DNA of 64,000 nt. It comes from Lysobacter sp. M2-1 (GTDB lineage: Bacteria > Pseudomonadota > Gammaproteobacteria > Xanthomonadales > Xanthomonadaceae). The position numbers and the translations under genes were made by a program. Under the pieces are notes generated by a model. The model searched no databases. It saw only the letters and a list, made by a program, of their open reading frames with translations, and was not told the origin of the DNA. Within the stretch, counting starts at the first letter, position 1. Every line of letters starts with the position of its first letter. Of this stretch, positions 16,160 to 24,346 are shown piece by piece. The stretch spans positions 1,488,001 to 1,552,000 of the forward strand of contig NZ_JAKPBU010000001.1 of the NCBI RefSeq assembly GCF_022662495.1, in the 5' to 3' direction.

Positions 16160-17470
16160 ATGAGCGAAAACCAGGATGGTGGCGAAGAGCCATCCAGCGC
16201 GCCGATCGAAAAGGAGAGCGTGCGCAAGTTCGTCCTGCGCATGTCGCAGCCGTTCTTGCTCGACACTGCGGGACTGGGGACGATCCAGTGCCGGCATTTA
16301 ACGATGAAGGCCTTCCAAACCTTCATGCAGCGGATGCCCTCGCTTGCCGAAGTGGATGATGAAGCGCTGGTCCGCGCCTATCTGGGAGCGGTTTCAGGCT
16401 TTCCTGTCGACGACGATGAGGCACTCCCCCCGCCATTACCGGAAGAGGAGGTCGCACTGCTCACTTCGGCCGATGTTAGTGCGTTCGCTCAGACCTATTT
16501 GAAGCAGATCGTTAAGGCGGCGGAGGTCGTTCATCCCGTTCCCGAACTCGCTGCCTTCATCCGCGCCGAGCGGGGACGTATCGAAGAGAGCTTCAAGAAA
16601 GCCGCCGAAGCCATTCGTGGGGCGGTCGATGTTAATGCGGTCGCCGATGTCATGAAGAATTGGCGGGCGCTCCACACTAATGTAGCGGGCTCAGTGCTCG
16701 GGCTGCGAGACGAGATCAAGCGCCTGTTCGGAACAATGGCTCCCTCCATTGGGGATGCGATTCGCACTCTCCAACAGGATCGTCAGATACAGATTGGAGC
16801 CGCCTTGGGCCGAGATCAGGAGCGCTTGAAGGATATCTTGGACGGCCAGCGCGAGATCACAGGCTTGCCGGGGAGCGAATTGAAAGCGCTCACAGACAGG
16901 TTCAGCACGACGCATGGGGGGCGCTATGAGCCATTCCGGGTGGAGACCCCTAGGTTCGATACAGACGACTACGTCTCTCGAATTCCGGTCTGGGAGCCGC
17001 CAGACGACGAAGAAACGCCTGTCGGCCGGACCGCGATTGCCGTGGAGGAGTTGCGTCAGGTCGGCGTGCGCATGGAAGACGCAATGGACTTGATTGTCGA
17101 GCAGGCCGGCAATGTCTCTGGCTTGGTCGGCCAGGTTGTCGTCCAGATCAAGGAGGAGGCGGCCAAGAGCCAGAAGGGGGCAAAGTTCGCCATGGGCGTT
17201 GCGGTTCTGGCGCTCCTGGCCTCGCTGGCCACTGGTTTGGCGGGCTACATGGCGGATCGGAGCGAGGCGAAGGCGGGCGATGTAGCGGGTGACCGAATGG
17301 TTGCCCACTTGGCGGAGCAGAACCGATTGCTGCGAGCAATGCTGGCGCGGGAGAGTCAGGCTGAACGTCCAAGTCACACGCCTGAGGGCCCGCCGGCTGC
17401 GGCGTCGCCACCTTCGAAAACCGAGCTGGCACCGGACTTAAAGGGGACGGCGGCAATTAAGCCGCGCTAG
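16160..17470 (+). CDS. Orphan membrane-anchored protein, function unknown
   Basis: 436 residues. A hydrophilic N-terminal two-thirds has long amphipathic helices (for example residues 110-260). One transmembrane helix (about 342-364, GVAVLALLASLATGLAGYMA) sits near the C-terminus, followed by a charged helix and a Pro/Ala-rich tail. No family recognised. GGAGGAGAGGAG gives a strong start at 16160. The last ten codons are read from a dispersed palindrome (17437-17486), so the C-terminus has probably been replaced by repeat insertion. GC is intermediate between the island and the host. Possibly part of the same acquired segment as 12903-15948. Confidence 0.65.
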   Translation: MSENQDGGEEPSSAPIEKESVRKFVLRMSQPFLLDTAGLGTIQCRHLTMKAFQTFMQRMPSLAEVDDEALVRAYLGAVSGFPVDDDEALPPPLPEEEVALLTSADVSAFAQTYLKQIVKAAEVVHPVPELAAFIRAERGRIEESFKKAAEAIRGAVDVNAVADVMKNWRALHTNVAGSVLGLRDEIKRLFGTMAPSIGDAIRTLQQDRQIQIGAALGRDQERLKDILDGQREITGLPGSELKALTDRFSTTHGGRYEPFRVETPRFDTDDYVSRIPVWEPPDDEETPVGRTAIAVEELRQVGVRMEDAMDLIVEQAGNVSGLVGQVVVQIKEEAAKSQKGAKFAMGVAVLALLASLATGLAGYMADRSEAKAGDVAGDRMVAHLAEQNRLLRAMLARESQAERPSHTPEGPPAAASPPSKTELAPDLKGTAAIKPR

Positions 17471-17486
17471 TTCCCTCCGTCTATTT
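17437..17486. repeat. RAYT/REP-type palindrome, copy 2 (overlaps a gene end)
   Basis: The arms CTTAAAGGGGACGGCGGCAA and CTCCGTCTATTTT flank AATTAAGCCGCGCTAGTTCC. It is the same architecture as copy 1, and the TAG in its centre is the stop codon of the orphan gene ending at 17470. Confidence 0.6.
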
Positions 17487-17501
17487 TGATTGCTGCGAAA
17501 A

Positions 17502-17519
17502 CAGGGGTCAGAGAACAAT
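17502..17519. repeat. GGGGTCAGAGAAC half-site
   Basis: GGGGTCAGAGAACAATTT here is identical over its first 13 bases to the left arm of the perfect palindrome at 18482-18535. Confidence 0.5.
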
Positions 17520-17575
17520 TTCTGCTTGAATGTCGTTGCGGAGCCAGCCGTCTCTTTTGAATCGAGTCGCAGCTC

Positions 17576-18049
17576 ATGTCCACAATGACCACCACAAACC
17601 ACGACGCCCTCAAGGTCATACATATCGACGCATCGCCCGCGCAGGTCTGGCGTGCGTTGACCGATGCGCGCAGCGTGGTCTCGTGGATGTCCGCCGAAGC
17701 GCTGAGCATGGAGACCAGCTGGCAGGTCGGCAGTCCGATCGTATTTCGCGGCGTCCTGCACGGGAGGCTCCGGTTCGAGAACACGGGCACGGTGCAGGCC
17801 TTCGAGCCGGAGCGCCTGTTGCGCTATACGCACTGGAGCAGCCTGTCCCGGCGTGCCCTGGACGACGTGCCCCGGAACCACGTGACGCTCACCTTCTCCC
17901 TGTCTCCCGATGGCAACGGGACGCGACTGCAGTTGCTCCTGGGCAACATGCACGACACCGCGGTGCGCGGACACATGGATTTCCACTGGGATATGACCCT
18001 GCCCGTACTGAAGCGCTACTGCGAGGCGACCCGCGCAAGGCGGGCTTGA
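17576..18049 (+). CDS. SRPBCC/AHSA1-family protein
   Basis: 157 residues. The pattern IDASPAQVWRALTDARSVVSWM (about 17-38), a central antiparallel sheet, and a long C-terminal helix (FHWDMTLPVLKRYCEATRAR) is the helix-grip fold of the Activator-of-Hsp90-ATPase/SRPBCC group, small cytoplasmic ligand-binding proteins. The ligand is unknown. In related genomes such genes are often paired with ArsR regulators or VOC proteins; here it stands alone. The final residues overlap a small GC hairpin (GGCGGGCTTGAGCCCGCC) that is also a dispersed repeat. Confidence 0.75.
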   Translation: MSTMTTTNHDALKVIHIDASPAQVWRALTDARSVVSWMSAEALSMETSWQVGSPIVFRGVLHGRLRFENTGTVQAFEPERLLRYTHWSSLSRRALDDVPRNHVTLTFSLSPDGNGTRLQLLLGNMHDTAVRGHMDFHWDMTLPVLKRYCEATRARRA

Positions 18050-18146
18050 GCCCGCCCTGCGGCGCTGCGGGAGGTTCCACCCCAGGGCTGACGAGCGGGT
18101 GGCAGGCGGTCACCCCCGTCCCCCGACTGCAAGCCTCGCCCGCCCG

Positions 18147-18403
18147 CGCGCAAGCCAAATTGGGTCGCGGTTGGTATGCGGGAGCCTTGCGCGCAAGCCA
18201 AATCCGGTTGCGCGCAAGCCAAATCGGCTCGCGCTTGGACCAAATCCGCTTGCGCGCAAGCCAAATCGGCTTGCGATTGATACGCCGGTGCCTTGCGCGC
18301 AAACCAAATCCGGTTGCGCGCAAGCCAATTTGGCTTGCGATTGGGCGAAATCCGCTTGCGCGCAAGCCAAATCCGGTGGCGGCTGGGGCAAATCGGCTTG
18401 CGA
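18147..18403. repeat. Composite repeat array A (GCGCAAGCCAAATC... units)
   Basis: About ten copies of a roughly 21-bp unit, GCGCAAGCCAAATCCGGTTG-C and variants, alternate with longer spacers. CGCAAGCC, 5 nt and GGCTTGCG form a perfect 8-bp hairpin within a unit. A 64-bp higher-order unit at 18254-18317 recurs nearly unchanged at 45559-45622. The array is open in several frames on both strands, but the predicted products are only periodic R-A-S-Q-I type strings, so it is treated as non-coding. There are no unique spacers, so it is not CRISPR. Confidence 0.75.
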
Positions 18404-18481
18404 AGGAGCCTGCGGGGGCGGTTGGGCACCCGTGGCCCCGGGGGGAAAGGCTCAGGAAGGGGCAGTTCACTTAGGGAAATA

Positions 18482-18535
18482 GGGGTCAGAGAACCATTTC
18501 ACATTCACTGCCGCAGGAATTAGTTCTCTGACCCC
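18482..18535. repeat. Perfect GGGGTCAGAGAAC / GTTCTCTGACCCC palindrome
   Basis: Two 13-bp arms, 18482-18494 and 18523-18535, are exact complements with a 28-bp centre. It is the cleanest member in the window of the REP-associated-transposase type of element, and related half-sites lie at 17502 and 23504-23565. Confidence 0.75.
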
Positions 18536-18761
18536 TGCTTTTCGGAGATTGACGGCCGCGCCTTCAAGGAAATAAGCGTCGTCGGCCAGAGCGATGCCGG
18601 GCCGACGTAGAGCCCCGGTAATGCGGCCAGGCTCATTCTCTTGGCAGTGCTCGCAGGACGTGATGGAGTTCAAGGAAAGACCAGCACCGACATGCGCGTT
18701 GTCGGATGCAAGGATCGAGGTTGTTGTCCGAGGGACGGTCGCCACCAAGTGCCAGCAGGCA

Positions 18762-19637
18762 TCACCCGCTATCGCGTTCCTGCGCCTTCCTTTGGGCACG
18801 TCCGATAAAGTCGAGCATCAGCGACGCGGCCACGGCCGCATGCGTCTCGAGCAGCAGGTGGCCGGCGTCGAGGACATGGGCTTCCATCCTCGGCAGCGCG
18901 CGCATCCACGACAGCACCTCGGCGAGATCGAAGTAGATGTCATGCCTTCCCCAGACCATCAGGGCAGGGGGCTGCCAGCGCTCGAGGTACTGGGCGATGG
19001 CGTCGAAGCGGGCGGCGTAGTTCGCATAGTCCGCAATCAGCGCGCGCTGCGTGTCCATGTGGCCCGGCAGGTTCATCACCCGCCAATCTTCTTCCCAGTG
19101 TTCGGCGGGGATCCGCTCGGCCACGTCCGCCGGGACGCCCGAGATATACGTGTCGCGCGTGCCTGCCAGGGTCAGATGCGCGGTGGCCGCCGCTTCGTTC
19201 TCCGCGTTGGGCTGCGCCCAGTAGGCTTGCGTCGCGGCCCAGCCCGGTCCCCAACCCGTGCGATGCGCGTTGGCGTTCTGGACGACGAGGCCCAGCACCT
19301 GCTCGGGCGCCTGCATGGCGATCTGCAGGCCCACCGGCGTTCCCCAATCATGCAGGTAAATGAAACGCGGCCCGATGCGCAGCCGGTCCAGCAGCTCGCA
19401 AATCGCGTCACCGATGGCGGCAAACGAGACCGCCGGCAGCGCGTCGGATTCGCCATGGCCGGGCAGATCGGGCGCAATCACGTAAGCGGACTGCGCCAGC
19501 GCGGGCATGAGCTCCCGGAACATGCGCGCCGAGTTCGGCGTGCCGTGCAGCAGCAGCACGGCCGGCCTGGACGTCTCGCCCGCCGTGGCGTACGCCAGCT
19601 CAGTACCGCCCGACAAACAAAGTCGTTCCATTTCCAT
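18762..19637 (-). CDS. Alpha/beta hydrolase, haloalkane-dehalogenase/epoxide-hydrolase-like
   Basis: 291 residues, no signal peptide. LLLHGTPN is the oxyanion region, DLPGHGESD the strand-4 turn, YLHDWGTPVG the nucleophile elbow with Asp instead of Ser, and DAGHLLLE the catalytic His. An Asp nucleophile in HDWG is characteristic of haloalkane dehalogenases and epoxide hydrolases. A Trp-rich cap (WGPGWAATQAYW) follows. The substrate cannot be inferred. It is transcribed alone. Confidence 0.82.
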   Translation of the reverse strand: MEMERLCLSGGTELAYATAGETSRPAVLLLHGTPNSARMFRELMPALAQSAYVIAPDLPGHGESDALPAVSFAAIGDAICELLDRLRIGPRFIYLHDWGTPVGLQIAMQAPEQVLGLVVQNANAHRTGWGPGWAATQAYWAQPNAENEAAATAHLTLAGTRDTYISGVPADVAERIPAEHWEEDWRVMNLPGHMDTQRALIADYANYAARFDAIAQYLERWQPPALMVWGRHDIYFDLAEVLSWMRALPRMEAHVLDAGHLLLETHAAVAASLMLDFIGRAQRKAQERDSG

Positions 19638-20024
19638 GGATTGCCCTCCATCCGGAATGCAGGGCCGTTGATAGGTGTTGCGGCGTTACCAGTCGGTGAG
19701 AATCACAGCAACGCTGGCTAACAACTCGTGCGAAATAGGTCTCAGGGACAGTTTCTACTTCTCGCGCGAAGCGTAATTTGTCCCCTCAGACGACTTTTCT
19801 TACGGTGCAATGGCCCGAGGGCCGCTGATCCCGGAGCCACGTAATTGTTGAGCGCCTCCGGGGGTAGTAGTAGTCACCTGTGCAGTGCTGCTTCCGGCGA
19901 AGAACGGATTGCTTGGGCGAGCTATATCGCGGACGAATGCCTGGCCGCGGATGGTCGTCTCTTGCGTTGCAGACTCTGATAGATCGGGCCAGGAGCGGCC
20001 ATGCGCAAATGCTTGGGAGGAACG
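19638..20024. other. 387-bp gap before the PIG-L gene
   Basis: It contains a repeat (19738-19792: TCAGGGACA and TGTCCCCTCA arms around TTTCTACTTCTCGCGCGAAG), then about 230 bp without recognisable features. The PIG-L promoter should lie here, and a GGGAGG ribosome-binding site is at 20015-20020. No gene seen. Confidence 0.5.
19738..19792. repeat. Imperfect CTCAGGGACA / TGTCCCCTCAG palindrome
   Basis: The left arm CTCAGGGACAGTTTCTAC matches the half-site at 16041; the right arm is AATTTGTCCCCTCAGACG. Same dispersed family as 16036 and 32584-32630. Confidence 0.5.
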
Positions 20025-20789
20025 ATGCGATACGCCCTAATGCTGGTTCTTGTTCTGCTATGGCCCGCTTCCGGCTTCGCACAATCGCCGAAGACGTTTT
20101 TGGCGATCTTTCCTCATCCAGATGACGAATCCGCAATCGGCGAGGTTTTGGCCAAGTACGCGGATCTTGGCTACAAGGTGCAATTGATTATTGCCACCGA
20201 CGGTAAGGACGGAACTAGAGTGACGAAGATTCCTCCGGGTGAAGTGCTGGGAAGTATGCGCAAAGACGAAAGTCGCTGTGCTGCGAGAAAACTTGGCATC
20301 GAAGAGCCGATCTTTCTTGGGATCGAGAGGCTCGATACGAAGATCGGTGTTGGAAAGTATTTCGGTGAACACAAGAAGCTATTGGAACATCTCAAGGAAA
20401 AGATATCAGCCATCGATCCGGAGTTCATAGTCACGTTCGGCCCCGATGGCGACACATCGCATTCGGAACACATCGTGGCCGGTGCGGCGGTGACGGAATT
20501 GCTCCTGAGAGAAGGTTGGGTCGACAAGTACCCGCTCTATTACTTGGCGTGGACCAAGGAGCAAGGAAGGCTCTTCGATCTTGGTTATGTGGATAATCAG
20601 TACTTGAACGTGAAGATCGAATACACCCAGGAAGCAGAGGACAAGGCGTTGGAAATGATGCCTTGCTATGTAACGCAGTACACCGCAGACGAGCTCAAGG
20701 AAGACCGTCAGAAGAAGCTAGTGGACGCATCAAACGCCATTCACTTCCGGAAGTTCGCAGTGGTTGAAGGATTGCGAGGTGGATTCTGA
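20025..20789 (+). CDS. Secreted PIG-L (LmbE-like) deacetylase
   Basis: 254 residues with a signal peptide (residues 1-19, ending SGFA). The motif PHPDDES near 29-35 provides the zinc-binding and catalytic Asp, and GDTSHSEH near 144-151 supplies the second zinc His. The family removes N-acetyl groups from sugar or sugar-like substrates. The exported form suggests an envelope or extracellular amino sugar. ATG 20025 has a GGGAGG site 5 bp upstream; the ATG at 20001 does not. Codon use is less GC-biased than its neighbours, which hints at acquisition. Confidence 0.82.
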   Translation: MRYALMLVLVLLWPASGFAQSPKTFLAIFPHPDDESAIGEVLAKYADLGYKVQLIIATDGKDGTRVTKIPPGEVLGSMRKDESRCAARKLGIEEPIFLGIERLDTKIGVGKYFGEHKKLLEHLKEKISAIDPEFIVTFGPDGDTSHSEHIVAGAAVTELLLREGWVDKYPLYYLAWTKEQGRLFDLGYVDNQYLNVKIEYTQEAEDKALEMMPCYVTQYTADELKEDRQKKLVDASNAIHFRKFAVVEGLRGGF

Positions 20790-20816
20790 GTCTCTTGGAG
20801 AGGGTCCGCTTTGACC

Positions 20817-20867
20817 TAAAAAGGGACAGATGAAATCAACCTGCGCTGATTCTGCCCGTCCCTTCTG
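20817..20867. repeat. RAYT/REP-type palindrome, copy 3
   Basis: Arms AAAAAGGGACAGATGAAATC and GATTCTGCCCGTCCCTT lie around CAACCTGCGCT. Its right half is contained in the direct repeat that recurs at 31119-31430. Confidence 0.6.
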
Positions 20868-21150
20868 ATTTGCCCTCCAGTCATGGGCGGACGTTTCGGC
20901 GTAGCGCGCCGTTCTGCATGCGCTGCGATCTGCAGCATCGCCGCCATGCAGCGCGTGCAGCCTCAATGCACGTAGTTGAACGCGACTACCGGCGTCGCGG
21001 AGTCGGTTGTCGCGGCTGTGGATCGGGCGCGCGCCGAAGATAATGCCGAAGTGGGGCTGACGTTGTATTCCACCGCGGGCGCCAGGAACCAGGCCTCGCT
21101 GGAACCTGACGCGAAGCGCAGCGGCGTGGGCGTGGGGTCCTGTCCGCCGT
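20843..21150. repeat. Direct repeat, left copy (about 308 bp)
   Basis: Nearly collinear with 31119-31430: right half of the RAYT-type element, the TTTCGGCGTAGCGCGCCG stretch, the GCGATCTGCAGCATCGCCGC stretch and the 3' end of an outer-membrane protein gene. Both copies have the same orientation and together bracket about 10 kb. The left copy has more differences, consistent with decay. Confidence 0.8.
20963..21150 (-). pseudogene. Truncated, decayed 3' fragment of the outer-membrane protein gene at 31238-32206
   Basis: The minus-strand translation reads SSEAWFLAPAVEYN and ends SATPVVAFNYVH, matching the intact copy at both ends. The stretch between is out of register (SPTSALSSARARSTAA against SPRFGILFGARLIRG), one codon shorter, as expected from two compensating indels. 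No upstream part of the gene is present. It is part of the left direct repeat. Confidence 0.8.
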
Positions 21151-21358
21151 TGTTCCGCCGATTGGCATTGGTATCGCGCGAGTCCGATCGCGTCGCCCTG
21201 CGGCGCCCGATGCGGTGGCGGTCGCGCACCGCGTGTCCGCGCCGAGTTGCTATGATCGGTGCGAGCAAACGCCGGTGCGGGAATCGTCCCGCCGCCGCGC
21301 ACGCGCGCCGCGCTGGAGCGTCCCGCCGCGTCGCGCCGACTCTTCGATCCGGAATCGC

Positions 21359-22228
21359 ATGCGGCAACGCGCCTGGCATCTTCGGTGGAACGCGGCCGTC
21401 CTCGCCGCCATTGCTGTGGCGTGGGCCGTCGTAGCGCTGGTGTTCGCCGCACAGGGCTACGCGATCAGCGCCTACCGGGGCGCGCCCCAGCCGTGGTGGC
21501 CGTCGCTGGGGTATTCGCTGGCGATCTTCTCGGTGTGGGCCCTGCTGACCCCGGCCATCGTGCAGGCCGTGGCCCTGATCGAGGCGACGGTGGCGCGGCG
21601 TTCCGGTCGCGTGCTGGTCTACGTCGCCGGCCTTCCGGTCGTGTCGGCGCTGCATGTCGCGTTGTTCGCGCTGCTGTACTGGCCCGTCTACAGCGACGGC
21701 GGGCGCGTGCCCACGCGTGCGGCGATGGCGGCGCGGATGTTCATGCAGAACGTGGACACCAACACGCTGTTCTACCTGCTGGTCGTTGGTGTCGCCGTGG
21801 TCGTGGTGAGGCGTCGCCAGGAGGCGCGGCCAGCCGTGACACCCACGGCCGCGGCACCCAGCGATGCGGCCGAACCGGCCCCGCTGCAGGTCAGGACCCG
21901 GGGCCGGCTGCAGCTGGTGCCGCTGGCGCAGATCGACTGGATCCAGGCAGCCGGCGACTACGCGGAAGTGCACGCCGGCCGCCATGCGCACCTGCTGGAC
22001 GAGTCGCTGAGCTCGCTGGCCGAGCGGCTGCCGGCGGCGGAGTTCGCGCGGATCCACCGGCAGAGCGTCATCCGCGTCGACCGGGTCAAGGAGGTGCGCA
22101 GCCTCGGACGCGGCGACGCCGCGGTCGTCCTGGCGAACGGGACCGAGCTGAGGTTGAGCCGTCGCTACCGCGCAAACCTGCTGGGCCGGCTGCCGCGCCC
22201 CACGCCTGCCGATCCCGCTCGCCGGTAG
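21359..22228 (+). CDS. Membrane-bound LytTR-type DNA-binding regulator
   Basis: 289 residues. Four transmembrane helices fall within residues 10-150 (first about 12-33, last LFYLLVVGVAVVVV about 138-152). A short linker leads to a C-terminal LytTR domain of about 100 residues (IDWIQAAGDYAEVHAG, FARIHRQSVIRVDRV, LSRRYRANLL). LytTR proteins bind direct repeats upstream of target genes. There is no receiver domain or partner kinase, so the membrane part may itself be the sensor. ATG 21359 starts the first helix; the open frame upstream is Arg-rich. It is 85 bp upstream of the M23 gene, a plausible target. Confidence 0.85.
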   Translation: MRQRAWHLRWNAAVLAAIAVAWAVVALVFAAQGYAISAYRGAPQPWWPSLGYSLAIFSVWALLTPAIVQAVALIEATVARRSGRVLVYVAGLPVVSALHVALFALLYWPVYSDGGRVPTRAAMAARMFMQNVDTNTLFYLLVVGVAVVVVRRRQEARPAVTPTAAAPSDAAEPAPLQVRTRGRLQLVPLAQIDWIQAAGDYAEVHAGRHAHLLDESLSSLAERLPAAEFARIHRQSVIRVDRVKEVRSLGRGDAAVVLANGTELRLSRRYRANLLGRLPRPTPADPARR

Positions 22229-22313
22229 CGGTGGTCCCGCTCGCCGAAAACCCGTAGCGCGGCGGCACCGGCGGCGACAGCATCGCCGCACCTCCACTGC
22301 GGGACCCTGCGAC

Positions 22314-23474
22314 ATGTCGATCCGGTTCACTGCGGCCTGCGCCGCCGCCCTCGCGTTGTTGTCTTTTGCGGCTGCGGACCGGCCACTGCACGCACGCGAA
22401 CGCTCTGCAGCGCCGGTGCGGCAAGCGGTCGACCTGCAGGTGCCGCATGTGCCGACCGCGCTGCGGACTGGCGATGAGCGGCGGCTGGTTTACGAACTGC
22501 ACCTGACCAACTTCGCCTCCCAGCCGCTGACGCTGGCGCGGGTGCAGGTGCTCGACGGCGACACGCACTCCGTGGTCCTCGACCTCGCCGACGCACCGTT
22601 GCATGCCGCCGCCGCGCTGCCCGGCGCGCCGGAGGCCGAGCAGCGCGCGCGGTCGATCGCCGAGGGTCGCCGCGCGATCGTGTACCTGTCCGTCCCGGCC
22701 ACCGACACGCGCCAGCGCCTGCTGCATCGGATCGAACTTTCCCCGCCCGGTGCGTCCGCGGTGCCGATCGAGGTGGTGGGTGGCGCGGTGCGGGTCGCGC
22801 CGGGTGCGGCACCGGTGCTGGGTGCGCCGCTGCGCGGCGGGCCGTGGGCGGCGTTGTACGACCCGGGGATGGAACGGGGCCACCGCCGCGTGATCTACGC
22901 CGTCGACGGCCGGGCGCGCATTCCCGGCCGGCACGCGGTGGACTGGATGGTCGCCGCTCCCTCCGGCCGACACGGTGCCCGCAACCCGTGGGCGGAGAGC
23001 GACGGCTTCGGTGCGGACGTCTTGGCGGTCAGCGATGGGGTCGTGGCCGCCACGCGCGATGGCGTGCCCGAGCCAGAGAAGGGCGCGGTGCGCGCGCCCG
23101 TGGCCCTCGCCGACGCGCCCGGCAACTATGTCGCGCTCGACATCGGCGGCGGCCGGTACGCCTTCTACGAACACCTCGCCCCGGGTCTGGCTGTGCGGCC
23201 CGGCCAGCGCGTCCGCCGCGGGCAGGTGATCGCCCGCGTCGGCTCCACCGGGTCGGCGAGCCGGCCGCACCTGCATTTCCACGTCAGCGACGTCGGCGCG
23301 CCGCTGGCGGCGGAAGGTCAGCCGTTCGAACTCGCGGGCTGGCGCGCTCTCGGCGCGTACCGCTCAATCGACGCGTTCGACCGCGACGAGTCGTGGGTCG
23401 AGTCCGCGGCCCCTGAAACGCAGCCCGCAGAGGCCGGCTTCCCGACGCCCAACGCCGTGGTCGTTTTCGATTAG
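22314..23474 (+). CDS. Secreted M23 (LytM-type) metallopeptidase
   Basis: 386 residues. A signal peptide (1-22) is followed by a beta-rich N-terminal domain (about 40-170), then the M23 domain (about 200-340) with its zinc site: GRHAVDW (H-x3-D) and HLHFHVSD (H-x-H). The residue order and GDxVxxGQxI-type strand (RRGQVIARVGSTGSASRPHL) are typical. M23 enzymes cut glycyl or peptide bonds in peptidoglycan; some relatives are lysis enzymes directed at other bacteria. The C-terminal 40 residues are non-conserved. Confidence 0.85.
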   Translation: MSIRFTAACAAALALLSFAAADRPLHARERSAAPVRQAVDLQVPHVPTALRTGDERRLVYELHLTNFASQPLTLARVQVLDGDTHSVVLDLADAPLHAAAALPGAPEAEQRARSIAEGRRAIVYLSVPATDTRQRLLHRIELSPPGASAVPIEVVGGAVRVAPGAAPVLGAPLRGGPWAALYDPGMERGHRRVIYAVDGRARIPGRHAVDWMVAAPSGRHGARNPWAESDGFGADVLAVSDGVVAATRDGVPEPEKGAVRAPVALADAPGNYVALDIGGGRYAFYEHLAPGLAVRPGQRVRRGQVIARVGSTGSASRPHLHFHVSDVGAPLAAEGQPFELAGWRALGAYRSIDAFDRDESWVESAAPETQPAEAGFPTPNAVVVFD

Positions 23475-23503
23475 CGGTGCGCGAAGCGGAAAAACGGGGT
23501 GAA

Positions 23504-23565
23504 AACAGGGCTCGGAGTTGATTTTCCTGGTGAACTACGAGAAGCGCGACTCTGGCCCCTGCTCT
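23504..23565. repeat. Decayed GGGGTCAGAG-type palindrome
   Basis: ACAGGGCTCGGAGTTGATTT and CGCGACTCTGGCCCCTGCT are degenerate inverted arms matching the 18482-18535 element. It lies between the M23 stop and the GNAT stop. Confidence 0.45.
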
Positions 23566-24066
23566 TCATAGGTGGCTCGCGACCGCCTCTGGTGCGACGG
23601 CAGCTGGATCCGGGATTTCGAGCGTCATGTAGGTGCTGTTCGGGTCCTCGACGTACGTGCCGAACGGCGCGCATTCGACAAAGCCGAACGATGCATACAG
23701 CCGCCGCGCCGGCTCGAAAAAGGCCATCGAACCTGTTTCCAGGCTCACGCGCTGGAACCCGGCCAACCGCGACTCGGCAAGCAGATGCTGCAGGATCGTG
23801 CGTGCCACACCTTTGCGCAGATGCGCGCGGGCGGTCCGCATCGACTTGATCTCGGCATGCGCATCGTCCAGTCGTTGCAACGCACCGCAACCCAGTAGCG
23901 CATCGCCTTCGTGAAGAGTCCACACGCAGACGTCCGGTTGACGCAGGCCGGCCAGGTCGAGCGCGTGCTGACTTTCCGACGGCGCGGTCGCCTCCATCGC
24001 AGCGCGGTGCTCTTCCAGCAGCGCGATAAACGCCGGACTGTCGAGGTCGGCTCGTTTGATCAGCAT
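23566..24066 (-). CDS. GNAT family N-acetyltransferase
   Basis: 166 residues. The acetyl-CoA-binding block is TARAHLRKGVARTILQHLL (Q/R-x-x-G-x-G/A variant, about 78-96), followed by FQRVSLETGSMAFFEPARRL and YASFGFVECAPFG, the C-terminal strand typical of small-substrate GNATs. Substrate unknown. It is convergent with the M23 gene. Confidence 0.85.
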   Translation of the reverse strand: MLIKRADLDSPAFIALLEEHRAAMEATAPSESQHALDLAGLRQPDVCVWTLHEGDALLGCGALQRLDDAHAEIKSMRTARAHLRKGVARTILQHLLAESRLAGFQRVSLETGSMAFFEPARRLYASFGFVECAPFGTYVEDPNSTYMTLEIPDPAAVAPEAVASHL

Positions 24067-24120
24067 GGAGTCGTCCTCTGCGACTATCTGGAGGACTCGC
24101 AGGGTAACAAAGCAAGCGAT

Positions 24121-24202
24121 GGGAAAGGAGGCAATTAGCCCGCGTCGTCGCGACCGAAAGAGGGCCGGGTCACAAGCTGCGCTAGTGTCCTCCGTCCCTT
24201 GA
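24121..24202. repeat. RAYT/REP-type palindrome with expanded centre, copy 4
   Basis: The left arm GGGAAAGGAGGCAATTAGCC and the right arm GCTAGTGTCCTCCGTCCCTT belong to the same family as copies 1-3, but the centre is enlarged to about 40 bp. Confidence 0.5.
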
Positions 24203-24292
24203 TTCGGTAACCCTCATGAATGTCGGGTCCTTTGGCTCCAGGCGCGGACTCACCCGCAGCCCCGTCTGAAGTAATGGCGCATCATCGAAACG

Positions 24293-24346
24293 GAACCCTA
24301 CCCGCGTCGGCAGATGCCCATCGGTCGCAAGCAGGTAGGGTTCTGG
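24293..24346 (+). promoter_or_regulatory. Inverted repeat and GGTAGGG motif upstream of the receptor gene
   Basis: GAACCCTACC (24293-24302) and GGTAGGGTTC (24334-24343) are perfect complements. The right arm continues as GGTAGGGTTCTGG, almost the same as GGTAGGGTCTGG at 29373-29384 upstream of the ECF sigma gene. The motif lies 73 bp before the receptor start and is a candidate promoter element for that sigma factor or an operator. Confidence 0.45.

Larger units (their letters stand above)
18050..18761. other. 712-bp gap between the SRPBCC and alpha/beta hydrolase genes
   Basis: It holds repeat array A (18147-18403) and the perfect 13-bp palindrome (18482-18535), annotated separately. The remaining DNA, 18540-18761, contains no frame with family-like sequence. 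No gene is called. Confidence 0.6.
20790..21358. other. 569-bp gap between PIG-L and LytTR genes
   Basis: Filled by repeat copy 3, the left direct repeat and its gene fragment. The last 200 bp hold the probable LytTR promoter, with TATGAT at 21250-21255 as the best -10 candidate and no good -35. No intact gene. Confidence 0.5.

Noticed and set aside
18147-18403. CRISPR array
   Set aside because: Units repeat with only short or shared spacers, units are near-palindromic, and the same 64-bp composite occurs elsewhere; no cas genes.
18050-18482. Coding regions within repeat arrays A and B (for example 17530-18474 and 45257-45748)
   Set aside because: Translations are periodic Arg/Ala/Ser/Gln strings created by the repeat unit in several frames at once; there is no conserved domain and no ribosome-binding site.
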